Below, one piece after another: positions 39,630-47,775 of a stretch of DNA of 64,000 bases; within the stretch, counting starts at the first letter, position 1, and the number at the start of each line of letters is the position of its first letter. The position numbers were made by a program, and so were the translations under genes. The stretch spans positions 19,932 through 83,931 of the forward strand of contig PSLA01000009.1 in assembly GCA_040289295.1 (NCBI GenBank), given 5' to 3'. The DNA is from J051 sp040289295 (GTDB taxonomy: Bacteria > Armatimonadota > Fimbriimonadia > Fimbriimonadales > ATM1). The notes under the pieces were generated by a model that worked only from the letters and a program-made list of their open reading frames with translations, had not been told where the DNA came from and did not search any database.

Positions 39630-39635
39630 TAGAAT
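39630..39635 (+). promoter_or_regulatory. TA box of the E2 gene
   Basis: TAGAAT with nine bases before the ATG at 39645; no Shine-Dalgarno sequence. Confidence 0.45.
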
Positions 39636-39644
39636 CGCCCCGTC

Positions 39645-40868
39645 ATGCCGGTCATTGCCGTTCGAATACCGCAAATGGGCGAAGGGCTTCAGGAGGCGCG
39701 CGTGGTTGCGTTCCTGAAACAGCCCGGAGACAAGGTGAAGCGCGACGAGCCGATCTATCAAATGGAGACGGACAAGGCGCTGATGGACGTCGAGTCGCCC
39801 TACGACGGGACACTGGTGGAGTGGACAGCCGAGGAGGGACAGGTGCTTCCGATCGGCAGCCAGATCGCCAAGATGGAGGTCGCCGAGGGCGTGAAGGAGA
39901 TGCCAGCAGGGCACGGACCTCCGCCGAAAGCGAGCGAACAGAAGGAGCCGGAGCCTGAGCCCGAGCCACGACCCAGCAGTGCGGAGGGCTTGCGCAACGC
40001 CGCGATACCGCCCCGCACGCGCCGCTACCTCAAGGAGAAAGGACTGCTGGACATGGCTGCGCAGATACCCGCGAAAGGTTCGAAGCTGATGCCCGAGGAC
40101 GTTGACGCCTGGCTTGCACGGTCTGGCCGCGTGGCGGTAGCAGGAGCCCCGGAACACGCTCAACCCAAGGTGCTTCGCACCACCGCGGAGTACGACGAGG
40201 TCGAGGTGTCGCAGCGCCAGCAAACGTTGTCCTATCGCCTAAGCAGAGGCGCTCAACTGTGTGTTCCTGGCACGATCATGGTTGAGGCGTCGTGGGAAGC
40301 TATTGCAGAGGCGCGCGAAAAGGTTAAACGGTCGAGAGAAGAGTCTCAACCGAGCGCATTCACAATGATGGCGTGGTGCGTCGTCCACGCGATGAAGCGA
40401 AATCCGAAGTTTCGGAGCGCGCTGAGTTCTGACGGCAAGACGTTGCGCGTCTACAAAGGCGTACACCTCGGCATCGCCGTTGCTCTTCCAGGCGATGAGT
40501 TGGTCACGGCTGTAGTCCCCAACGCGGACTCCATGTCTTGGCGCGAGTTCGCCGAGGCTGCCCGCCAACAGATTGACCTCGCGCGCAACGGCAAAGATCA
40601 GGCGACCGAAGCGACCACGCTGTCGATAACGAACATGAGCGCGTTCGGGCTACGCAACGCCGTCCCAGTGGTCGTGTCGCCTGCGGTTGCGACCCTCTTC
40701 CTCGGAGAGGCTTATCACAGGCCGGTTCCGAAGATGGGTGGTTTCGACTTCCAGGAGATGGTGATGCTGTCGCTGACGTTCGATCACCGGGTCATCAATG
40801 GGGTCGGAGCCGCGAACTTCATCAACGACGTGAAGGCAGAGATCGAGTCGTTCCGGCTGCCCGAGTAG
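39645..40868 (+). CDS. Dihydrolipoamide acyltransferase (E2 of a 2-oxo acid dehydrogenase complex)
   Basis: A 407-residue E2 subunit. N-terminal lipoyl domain (about 1-80) has the lipoylation lysine in ETDKALMDVESPYDG. A Pro/Glu-rich linker (EPEPEPEPRP) leads to a peripheral-subunit-binding domain (PRTRRYLKEKGLLDMA, about 120-160). The catalytic acyltransferase domain (about 185-407) ends in FDHRVINGVGAANFI with the active-site His. Pyruvate, 2-oxoglutarate or branched-chain specificity cannot be settled. E1 and E3 genes are not adjacent, which is unusual for an E2. Confidence 0.9.
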   Translation: MPVIAVRIPQMGEGLQEARVVAFLKQPGDKVKRDEPIYQMETDKALMDVESPYDGTLVEWTAEEGQVLPIGSQIAKMEVAEGVKEMPAGHGPPPKASEQKEPEPEPEPRPSSAEGLRNAAIPPRTRRYLKEKGLLDMAAQIPAKGSKLMPEDVDAWLARSGRVAVAGAPEHAQPKVLRTTAEYDEVEVSQRQQTLSYRLSRGAQLCVPGTIMVEASWEAIAEAREKVKRSREESQPSAFTMMAWCVVHAMKRNPKFRSALSSDGKTLRVYKGVHLGIAVALPGDELVTAVVPNADSMSWREFAEAARQQIDLARNGKDQATEATTLSITNMSAFGLRNAVPVVVSPAVATLFLGEAYHRPVPKMGGFDFQEMVMLSLTFDHRVINGVGAANFINDVKAEIESFRLPE

Positions 40869-40922
40869 CCACCGCCTCGACGAGCGGCAATGCGGCATTT
40901 GCGACCGGTCACCTCCCGGCGG

Positions 40923-41531
40923 CTAACGTTCGGCAAACTCCACCACCAACCGGAGCCGCACCAGTATTTCTCGCAGGGGCGCGACGGGCAAGCCGATGAC
41001 CGTATCCGTGTCGCCGTGCACCAACTCGACGAGCTGCGCCGCTCCTCCTTGAATTGCGTACGCTCCGGCCTTGTCCATCGGCTCACCGGTTTCGACGTAG
41101 GCGTTTGCCTCCTCTTTTGAGAATCGGCGGAACCGAACGACAACGGTATCCGCGAAGGCGTGTTTGCCCGCCGCCACGCCGTTCGCTGCCGGCCAAACCA
41201 GCGCGACGCCGGTCGTGACTGTGTGCTCGCGCCCGCTGAGCAGCATTAGCATTCGAACTGCGTCCTCATGCGTCGCGGGCTTTTCCAGTAGACGACCCCC
41301 AACCGCGACAACCGTGTCCGCTCCGATGACCAGCGCGTCTGGTCGGGCGATTGCGACGCCGAGAGCTTTCGCCCGTGCAAGTCGCTTCGCCACGCGCTCC
41401 GGTTCGCCGTGCTCGGGCATCTCCTCGGGAACGCCCGAGGGCACGACTTCGAACTTGTCGAACAGCTTCGACAGCAATTCGCGTCTGCGCGGGCTTTCGC
41501 TTGCGAGCACAACCGGATATCGAGCGACCAT
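40923..41531 (-). CDS. maf: Maf-family nucleotide pyrophosphatase
   Basis: House-cleaning pyrophosphatase that hydrolyses non-canonical nucleoside triphosphates. The 202-residue protein has the N-terminal signature LASESPRRRELL, AKALGVAIARPDALVIGADTV, EKPATHEDAVRMLMLLSGREH, TGEPMDKAGAYAIQGGAAQL and VIGLPVAPL. Start at ATG 41531 gives normal length; TTG or ATG codons further up would overlap moeZ. Its start codon is only 11 bases from the divergent moeZ start. Confidence 0.92.
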   Translation of the reverse strand: MVARYPVVLASESPRRRELLSKLFDKFEVVPSGVPEEMPEHGEPERVAKRLARAKALGVAIARPDALVIGADTVVAVGGRLLEKPATHEDAVRMLMLLSGREHTVTTGVALVWPAANGVAAGKHAFADTVVVRFRRFSKEEANAYVETGEPMDKAGAYAIQGGAAQLVELVHGDTDTVIGLPVAPLREILVRLRLVVEFAER

Positions 41532-41542
41532 AATCGTAGATT

Positions 41543-42685
41543 GTGACCAATCGCACGCCGCTGAACGCCGACGAGCGGTCACGCTATGCGCGGCACCTCA
41601 TCCTCCCCGAGGTCGGGATCGAGGGACAGGAACGGCTGAAGACATCCTCCGTGCTCGTCGTCGGGCTGGGTGGCCTTGGTTCGCCCGTGGCGTGGTACCT
41701 GGCAGGCGCGGGCGTTGGGCGTATCGGACTGGTGGACTTCGACGAGGTGGACACCTCCAACCTGCAGCGGCAGACGCTTCATCTTCACACAGACATCGGC
41801 AGAAAGAAGACCGTCAGCGCCGCCGAGAAGTTGCGTTCGTACAACCCATATATCGAAATCGTCGAACACGATGTACATCTATCCGCCGAGAATGCGCTCG
41901 ACCTCATCCGAGAGTACGACGTGGTTGCGGATGGCACCGACAACTTCACCACTCGTTACCTCGTCAACGACGCGTGTGTGATGCTCGGTAAGCCGAATGC
42001 CTACGCTTCCATCTTTCGGTTTGAAGGCCAGGCGTCGGTGTTCGCCGCCCCGGGCGGGCCGTGCTACCGTTGCCTCTATCCAGAGCCGCCAGCGCCAGGG
42101 AGCGTGCCGAGTTGCGCGGAAGTAGGCGTGCTCGGCGTGCTGCCGGGCATCCTTGGCGCGATTCAGGGGAACGAGGTGCTCAAACTGCTGCTTGGCATGG
42201 GCGAACCGCTCGTCGGAAGGCTCCTGTCCTTCGACGCTCTGAAGGCGGAGGCGCGATACTTCGAGGTCGAGCGTGATCCGTCGTGCCCCGTCTGCGGGGA
42301 GCGGCCGACCATCCGAACGCTTCAGGACACCATCCTCTCCTACTCCCCCACCCCTCCGCAAGGGGTAACCCGCGTCCAGACCGTGCCCCCCCGCGCGGTT
42401 CAGGAGCGCATCGCAGTGGGCGCTCTCCTGCTCGACGTCCGCGAGCCTGAGGAGTTGCTTGTATCGAAACTGGAGCCCTGTCATCATATCCCAATAGGTG
42501 AGATCCCCCAGCGTGTCGGGGAGCTCGACCCGAATCGGGAGACCATCGTTCTTTGCCGAGCGGGCCTAAGAAGCGAGGAGGTCGCTAAGTACCTCATGCG
42601 GCGGGGATTCAAAAGGGTCTACAACGTGGAGGGCGGCATAAACGCGTACGCCCGAGAGGTAGACTCATCGCTCCCCGAGTACTAA
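41543..42685 (+). CDS. moeZ: ThiF/MoeB-type adenylyltransferase fused to rhodanese
   Basis: A 380-residue protein that activates the C-terminus of a ThiS/MoaD-like sulfur carrier and can sulfurate it. The N-terminal E1-like domain has RYARHLILPEVGIEGQERL, the nucleotide motif VVGLGGLGSPVAWYLAGAGV, and zinc cysteines in CYRCLYPE and CPVCGE. The C-terminal rhodanese domain (about 285-380) has LLDVREPEE and the active-site loop CRAGLRS. Architecture is that of MoeZ/MOCS3. Start is GTG 41543, with a CATAAT eight bases upstream that coincides with the maf start codon. No carrier-protein gene is nearby. Confidence 0.9.
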   Translation: MTNRTPLNADERSRYARHLILPEVGIEGQERLKTSSVLVVGLGGLGSPVAWYLAGAGVGRIGLVDFDEVDTSNLQRQTLHLHTDIGRKKTVSAAEKLRSYNPYIEIVEHDVHLSAENALDLIREYDVVADGTDNFTTRYLVNDACVMLGKPNAYASIFRFEGQASVFAAPGGPCYRCLYPEPPAPGSVPSCAEVGVLGVLPGILGAIQGNEVLKLLLGMGEPLVGRLLSFDALKAEARYFEVERDPSCPVCGERPTIRTLQDTILSYSPTPPQGVTRVQTVPPRAVQERIAVGALLLDVREPEELLVSKLEPCHHIPIGEIPQRVGELDPNRETIVLCRAGLRSEEVAKYLMRRGFKRVYNVEGGINAYAREVDSSLPEY

Positions 42686-42749
42686 CTAGCCTGTGCCTAA
42701 GTAACTGCGGCAGGGGGCGGGGCGTCCAAAGGAACAAGGGGGAGATGAA

Positions 42750-44183
42750 ATGTTGACATTGACGATCGCCGGACTGATCGTGGCGGCAGCGCCGCAATCG
42801 GTCGAAATCACCATCTACAACGCCAACTTCGGCTTGGTCAAAGAGGTGCGCTCCATCAACGTGCAGCAGGGAAGGCAAGAGTTGCGCATCGAAGACGTTG
42901 CCGCATGGATCGATCCAACCAGCGTAACGATTCGGCCGCTCACCGGTGGGCCGATCGAGGTGCTGGAACAGAACTACCAGTATGACCTGCTTTCGCCGGA
43001 GAGCATCCTTGCCAAGTCGATCGGCAAGCGCATACGCCTTCGGCAACTGCTCGATTCCGGACAGATGATCACAACGGAGGGCGTTCTCTTGAGCGCGCCC
43101 GGCAGAGTCGTCAACACCGGGGACGGCGCGATGCAAACGTACAGCGGGCTCGTGCTGCATACTGATGACGGCAGGTTCATCCTCAACCCCACGGGAATTG
43201 TCGAGGTGCTCGAACTGCCCGAGGGGCTGATCAGCAAGCCAACGCTGATGTGGGACATCCTGGCACCGACCGGTGGCGCGAGAACCGTGGAGCTCGCGTA
43301 TCTGACCGAGAACATCACGTGGTCGGCAGACTACGTGCTCACGCTGAACCCGGACGACACGATGGCGGACCTCAACGGCTGGGTCACCATCAACAATCAG
43401 TCCGGGGCTACTTATAACAACGCTACACTAAAACTGGTCGCCGGCGACGTAAGGCGGATTCAACCTTCGAGACAGTTCCTTGGTCGAGGCGGAGCGGGCA
43501 TGCCGAAAACGGCACAGGCGGACCTCGGCTTCGCCGAAGAGACGTTGTTCGAGTATCACCTGTATACGCTCGGACGACCGGCGACCGTGCGGAACCGAGA
43601 GACGAAGCAGATCAGCCTCCTCTCCGCGCAGGGCGCGAAAGTGACGAAGCGCCTCACCGTTGAAGGCCAGCAATCCGTATGGGCGGGCTATGGCAGGTCG
43701 TATCGTCCTGCCGAGGGGTACGCAACCGACCCGAACGTAAAGGTCAACATCGTTGTCGAGGTGACGAACAGCGATCAAAATCGGCTCGGCATGCCGTTGC
43801 CGAAGGGCAAGGTGCGGGTCTACAAACGGGACTCTTCGGGGCAGGTGCAGATGCTCGGAGAGGACCAGATTGACCACACGCCGAGAGAGGAGAAGATTCG
43901 CCTCTACATCGGCGACGCTTTCGACATCGTCGCGGAGCGCAAGCGGACATCCTTCCGGCGAATCGCGTCGAACGTGGTTGAGGAGACCTTCGAGATCACA
44001 GTGCGAAATCGCAAGAAGGTTGCTGAGACGGTTGAGGTGATCGAGCACGGCTGGGGCGACTGGGAGGTCACCTCCGAGTCTCAGCCGAGTGAGAAGATGG
44101 ACTCGAACACCTTCCGCTACGTCCTGCGCCTCCAGCCCGACGAGCAAAAGGTCGTTCGATATACGATTCGTACCACCTGGTAG
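42750..44183 (+). CDS. DUF4139-domain exported protein
   Basis: A 477-residue protein with a short N-terminal hydrophobic signal (TLTIAGLIVAAAPQ). The body matches the DUF4139 family: VEITIYNANFGLVKEVRSI, WDILAPTGGARTVELAYLTE, ITWSADYVLTLNPDDTM, GWVTINNQSGATYNNATLKL, MPLPKGKVRVYKRDSSG, VEETFEITVRNRKKVAETVEVIEH and a terminal YRYTIRTTW-like strand (VVRYTIRTTW). Predicted mostly beta, periplasmic or surface. Function unknown. The start has AAGGGGGAG five bases upstream, so this gene is leadered. Confidence 0.83.
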   Translation: MLTLTIAGLIVAAAPQSVEITIYNANFGLVKEVRSINVQQGRQELRIEDVAAWIDPTSVTIRPLTGGPIEVLEQNYQYDLLSPESILAKSIGKRIRLRQLLDSGQMITTEGVLLSAPGRVVNTGDGAMQTYSGLVLHTDDGRFILNPTGIVEVLELPEGLISKPTLMWDILAPTGGARTVELAYLTENITWSADYVLTLNPDDTMADLNGWVTINNQSGATYNNATLKLVAGDVRRIQPSRQFLGRGGAGMPKTAQADLGFAEETLFEYHLYTLGRPATVRNRETKQISLLSAQGAKVTKRLTVEGQQSVWAGYGRSYRPAEGYATDPNVKVNIVVEVTNSDQNRLGMPLPKGKVRVYKRDSSGQVQMLGEDQIDHTPREEKIRLYIGDAFDIVAERKRTSFRRIASNVVEETFEITVRNRKKVAETVEVIEHGWGDWEVTSESQPSEKMDSNTFRYVLRLQPDEQKVVRYTIRTTW

Positions 44184-44218
44184 GATTGCCAGTTTGGCGA
44201 ACAAAATCGCCCGGTGCT

Positions 44219-44246
44219 CAGGGAGCGTGAGCGTCCTCGCGAACAC
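44219..44246 (+). repeat. Palindromic repeat family A, copy 6
   Basis: CAGGGAGCGTGAGCGTCC then TCGCGAACAC, in the interval between the DUF4139 gene and the TPR gene. Confidence 0.8.
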
Positions 44247-44293
44247 GAGGGGCAAGGGTGTAGGTTAATCTTTCGCTTGCTTCTGCGGTCGCC

Positions 44294-44774
44294 TTGGACC
44301 CTCTGGATGGGAAGCCGTGGGCCGAGATGGTCAAGGCGCTCAACACCGTCCGCACAGAAAGCACGCGCGATGCGCTTATCGGCAGGCTGACGGCAAGCAC
44401 AATCCCGAGGGCTGGGGGCGCGGATGAGCATTGCGCCTACGGACTTCACCTATTTAACGGGGTGCTGTACCGGTATGCCTTGCGGCACCTTCGCAAGGCG
44501 CTTCGTCTCAACAGCGGTGACGGCAACTCGCAGTATCGCCTTGGCATATCACTGATTCGAACCGGCTCGGTGGACCAGGGCGTCAAGCACATAGAGGTCG
44601 CCCTCTCCCTTCTGCCAGTGGGACATGACGGAGGTGCAGGTCGCCGAAAGCCTCCTTGAGGCGGGCAGGAGGGACCTCTCCGGGCGCCACTACCTGCGTG
44701 CCCTCGAGATCAAGCCGAACAACGACGCCGCGCGCGAGGGGCTCGCCTCCCTTGAGCACGCACCGGCGAACTAA
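44294..44774 (+). pseudogene. TPR protein with a frameshift
   Basis: The first part (TTG 44294 to about 44618) encodes tetratricopeptide-like helices: HCAYGLHLFNGVLYRYALRH, LRKALRLNSGDGNSQYRLGI and QGVKHIEVALSLLP. The next helix (WDMTEVQVAESLLEAGRRD) and a good TPR (HYLRALEIKPNNDAAREGL) continue in another frame to a stop at 44774. Removing one C in the CTGCCAG stretch near 44615-44618 would join them into one protein of about 160 residues. Otherwise a separate 49-codon frame starts at ATG 44625. It is convergent with the M29 peptidase, overlapping by four bases. Confidence 0.6.
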
Positions 44775-45889
44775 GCCAGCGAGTCGGGGTTCAGTCCCAA
44801 GAGGTCTGGGTGAACGAACACGCCGTCCTTTCGGATGACCTTGCCGTCAAACTTAATCTCACCGCCGCCGTACTCTGCGCGTTGGATGCAGACCATGTCC
44901 CAGTGAACTGCACTGTCGTTGCCGTTGTCTGCTTCGTCGTAGGCGTTCCCCGGCGTCATGTGAAAACTTCCGGCGATCTTCTCATCGAACAGCGTATCAA
45001 GCATCGGATGGAGGATGTGGGGGTTAAAGCCGAGGCTCCACTCGCCGATGTAGCGCGCTCCCTCGTCGGTGTCAAGCACCTCATTCATCGCGTCGGTCAT
45101 CTCACCGGCGTCCACCTCGACGATGCGCCCATCCTTGAACGTGAGGCGCGGCTTTTTGAATAGCTTCCCTTGGTACAGCGTGTCGGTGTTAAAGTGCAAC
45201 GTGCCGTTTACCGAGTCGCGCACGGGAGCGGTGAAGCATTCGCCGTCCGGAATGTTTCGCAGACCTACGCACGGTACGACGGAGATCTTCTTGATGCTGA
45301 ACGAGAGGTCGGTGCCCGGGCCGGTTATCTCGACCCGGTCGGTGGCCTCCATCAGCGAGACCAGCGGTTCCACCGCCTTTGCCATCTTGCCGTAGTCGAG
45401 CGTGCACACGCGGAAGTAGAAGTCTTCGAAGGCGTCGGTGCTCGTGCTCGCCTGCTGCGCCATGCTGGGAGTCGGCCAGCGAAGCACGACCCAGCGCGTC
45501 TTGGGCACGCGGGCCTCAAAGTGAACGGGAACGCCGTACCTCTGATTCCACAGCTTCATGTTCGCCGTTGGTACATCGCTCGCTTCCATCGCGTTTTCGG
45601 CCCCGCGCAGGGCGATATACGCGTCCATCTTTTCCATGCGAAAGCGATCAACTTCTGCGTAGAGGTTGGCGTTTTGCTCGCTAATGTGCTGCAACAGCGC
45701 CCGCTGCACACGCGTTGAATAGGTCTGCACGATGACGTTCGCCCCGTGCTCTCTTGCGAGGCGGACCACCTCAGCAACGCACTCCGGTGGTATGTCAAAA
45801 GCCTCTATGAGGAGGTTGTCCCCATCCTTCAGACGTGTGCTGTGCTCGCACAGGAGGCGCGCAAGTTCGGTAACCCGTGGGTCGAGCAT
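44771..45889 (-). CDS. M29-family metallo-aminopeptidase
   Basis: A 372-residue cytoplasmic aminopeptidase of the AmpS/PepS/aminopeptidase T family with a co-catalytic metal pair. Metal ligands fall in NIPDGECFTAP (Glu), GEWSLGFNP (Glu), FHMTPGNAYDEAD (His) and NDSAVHWDMV (His, Asp), with catalytic Tyr and His in the same C-terminal half. LARLLCEHSTRLKDGDNLLI at the N-terminus is typical. Full length. A TAGTCT box lies seven bases before the ATG. Confidence 0.9.
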   Translation of the reverse strand: MLDPRVTELARLLCEHSTRLKDGDNLLIEAFDIPPECVAEVVRLAREHGANVIVQTYSTRVQRALLQHISEQNANLYAEVDRFRMEKMDAYIALRGAENAMEASDVPTANMKLWNQRYGVPVHFEARVPKTRWVVLRWPTPSMAQQASTSTDAFEDFYFRVCTLDYGKMAKAVEPLVSLMEATDRVEITGPGTDLSFSIKKISVVPCVGLRNIPDGECFTAPVRDSVNGTLHFNTDTLYQGKLFKKPRLTFKDGRIVEVDAGEMTDAMNEVLDTDEGARYIGEWSLGFNPHILHPMLDTLFDEKIAGSFHMTPGNAYDEADNGNDSAVHWDMVCIQRAEYGGGEIKFDGKVIRKDGVFVHPDLLGLNPDSLA

Positions 45890-45896
45890 GCGGAGC

Positions 45897-45902
45897 AGAC
45901 TA
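45897..45902 (-). promoter_or_regulatory. TA box of the M29 peptidase gene
   Basis: TAGTCT on the minus strand, seven bases before the ATG at 45889. It overlaps the 3' end of the upstream membrane-protein gene. Confidence 0.45.
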
Positions 45903-46433
45903 CCTAATCATCATCGGCATGCCGTCCATTTTCGGCATGGAGAGGGGCTGGACGCGAATCACACGCCACGTATAATCCGGCACGACAAGCAGTCTTCGGC
46001 TTGACTCGCGGCGAAACTCGATGACGACCCGTTCGAACGCGACAGGAATGTCGCCAAAGGCGGGATACGACAGTTCCCCCCGCACCGAGCACGTTACTTG
46101 CGCCAACTCGCCGTACAATTCCACTTTCGTGTCGTTGATTTCAACGCTGCGAATCTGCGCCTGCCGTAGGAAGCGAGCAATCTGCCCCTTGGGCGAGCGA
46201 CCATACCACTGATCCTCTGGCTCTACCGGTAATTCGATGCTGTCCGATATATACTGCAAGACGCCGCCAGCGCGCCCCTCGACGCTCGCAACGCGCATCT
46301 CTTCCAGCGCCTGTAGTATCTGTGTCTTGTCATCGGGCTTGTTCATCACGGCGACGATGTTGATGACCACGAGTATGAGCAGTCCGACAAATGTGAAGAC
46401 AGAAATCCATATCCACACAGGAAGCTTACGCAT
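45900..46433 (-). CDS. Membrane-anchored protein of unknown function
   Basis: A 177-residue protein with one N-terminal membrane segment (about 7-30, VWIWISVFTFVGLLILVVIN) and an extracytoplasmic domain of about 140 residues. The domain begins with a helix (ILQALEEMRVASVEG) followed by strands, resembling the NTF2/SnoaL-like fold in outline; I cannot confirm this by eye. It ends in a methionine-rich tail (MPKMDGMPMMIR). Start is ATG 46433 or 46439, overlapping ribF by 8 or 14 bases, so it is translated with ribF. The protein at 63130-63759 has a similar layout. Confidence 0.6.
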   Translation of the reverse strand: MRKLPVWIWISVFTFVGLLILVVINIVAVMNKPDDKTQILQALEEMRVASVEGRAGGVLQYISDSIELPVEPEDQWYGRSPKGQIARFLRQAQIRSVEINDTKVELYGELAQVTCSVRGELSYPAFGDIPVAFERVVIEFRRESSRRLLVVPDYTWRVIRVQPLSMPKMDGMPMMIR

Positions 46434-47352
46434 GAACATCTTCCAATACGTGACGCACCGCTTCGATGTCATGTTGCATCTGAACCAACATCGCATCCAC
46501 CGAGTCGAAGCGCTCCTCGTCTCGTAGGCGGCGCGCGAATTCCAGCCTCATTGCTCTACCGTACAGCGCACCGCCTGTGTAGTCAACAAGGTGCGCCTCA
46601 ACTGCGAATCCGGCGCCGGGAACGGTCGGGCGTTCACCGACGCTCACGGCGGCCAGGTACACCTTTCCCTCCACGCTTGCCAAGCCCGCGTAGATGCCGT
46701 TCCCTGGCAGCACGATTCCTTCCATGGCTGCGAGGTTCGCTGTTGGCACGCCGAGCGTTGAGCCAAGTTGGCTGCCTGGTACCACAATGCCCTCCATGCT
46801 GAATCTCCGTCCGAGCAAGCGCGCGGCGGACTCCACGTCGCCCGAGGTCACCATCGCACGAATACGTGACGAACTCACGCGCTCGCCGTCCTTCTCGAGC
46901 GGCGGAACCACGCGCGTGGGGATCCGCTCGCTGAGCCATTCCGCGTCGCCGACGCGGTCCCGTGCAAATCGAAAGTCGTGTCCAACCACTACGCGGTTGG
47001 TGTTCAGGGACTCAATCAGGACCGCATTTAGAAACTGTTCGGGCGACTGTGAAGCAAATTGGTGATCGAACGGTACGACGACTACTATATCAAGGCCCAT
47101 AGCCTCGAGAAGCCGCAAGCGTTCGCCCAAAGTGCACAGCATTGGTGGCGCTTGCTGGGGCCGGAGCAAAGCAAGCGGATGGCGGTCAAAGGTTAGGGCA
47201 GCGCAGGGAACGCCTGAGTCCCGAGCCTCTGCAATGCCCGCACGAATCACCTCGCGATGCCCCAAGTGAAGCCCATCGAACACGCCAATGCTCACGCACA
47301 GCGGCGGGAGGCGGTCACGCAAAAAATGAGGCAACCCGAAGAACGTGAGCAT
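46426..47352 (-). CDS. ribF: Bifunctional riboflavin kinase / FAD synthetase
   Basis: Makes FMN from riboflavin and FAD from FMN. The N-terminal FAD synthetase domain has SIGVFDGLHLGHREVI, LTFDRHPLALL, VVGHDFRFARDRVGD and VSSSRIR. The C-terminal kinase domain has GVPTANLA, GNGIYAGL and the family EAHLVDYTG. At 308 residues it is full length. It lies downstream of uvrA and a small membrane protein on the same strand. With ribBA and ribH in the window, most of flavin synthesis is represented except ribD and ribE. Confidence 0.94.
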   Translation of the reverse strand: MLTFFGLPHFLRDRLPPLCVSIGVFDGLHLGHREVIRAGIAEARDSGVPCAALTFDRHPLALLRPQQAPPMLCTLGERLRLLEAMGLDIVVVVPFDHQFASQSPEQFLNAVLIESLNTNRVVVGHDFRFARDRVGDAEWLSERIPTRVVPPLEKDGERVSSSRIRAMVTSGDVESAARLLGRRFSMEGIVVPGSQLGSTLGVPTANLAAMEGIVLPGNGIYAGLASVEGKVYLAAVSVGERPTVPGAGFAVEAHLVDYTGGALYGRAMRLEFARRLRDEERFDSVDAMLVQMQHDIEAVRHVLEDVHA

Positions 47353-47361
47353 CTAAGCTCG

Positions 47362-47775
47362 TCAGTCTACCTCCGAGTCTGCGCGTTGTCGGCGCGTAAA
47401 GAGCAGAACGAGAAACAGCGCTCCGCCGATGACGAGCGGCACCTGCCATGAGGTGAGTGCAGTCGCGCCGCGGGTAACGGGATCGGCGCTCAACTCTGGC
47501 GCGAAGGCAAACACAAGATTCGCAGCTGCCACGATGAGGAGCGCGGAGACGAACGACAAGGCGGCTGCCTCGGTAGCGCTTGCGGGCCTGCCCTGCGTCC
47601 GAACGACGGTGAAGCCGATGGCGAGTAGGCAGGCGGGCGCGCCCGTCGCGATGATCCCGACGATGACCGCGTCCCAAGTGAACGTGCTGCGCAGAATCAG
47701 GAACAGCACGAACGCGAGCAGCGACACCGCCCAGACGATGAAACAAGTGAGCATCGTTCCGGCCTGATCGTTCAT
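47362..47775 (-). CDS. Small integral membrane protein
   Basis: A 137-residue protein with four predicted membrane helices (about 9-28, 33-53, 68-90 and 108-126) and a charged C-terminus (TRRQRADSEVD). No family recognised. Its ATG overlaps the uvrA stop (ATGA), and ribF starts ten bases downstream, so it is translationally coupled to uvrA. Confidence 0.6.
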   Translation of the reverse strand: MNDQAGTMLTCFIVWAVSLLAFVLFLILRSTFTWDAVIVGIIATGAPACLLAIGFTVVRTQGRPASATEAAALSFVSALLIVAAANLVFAFAPELSADPVTRGATALTSWQVPLVIGGALFLVLLFTRRQRADSEVD

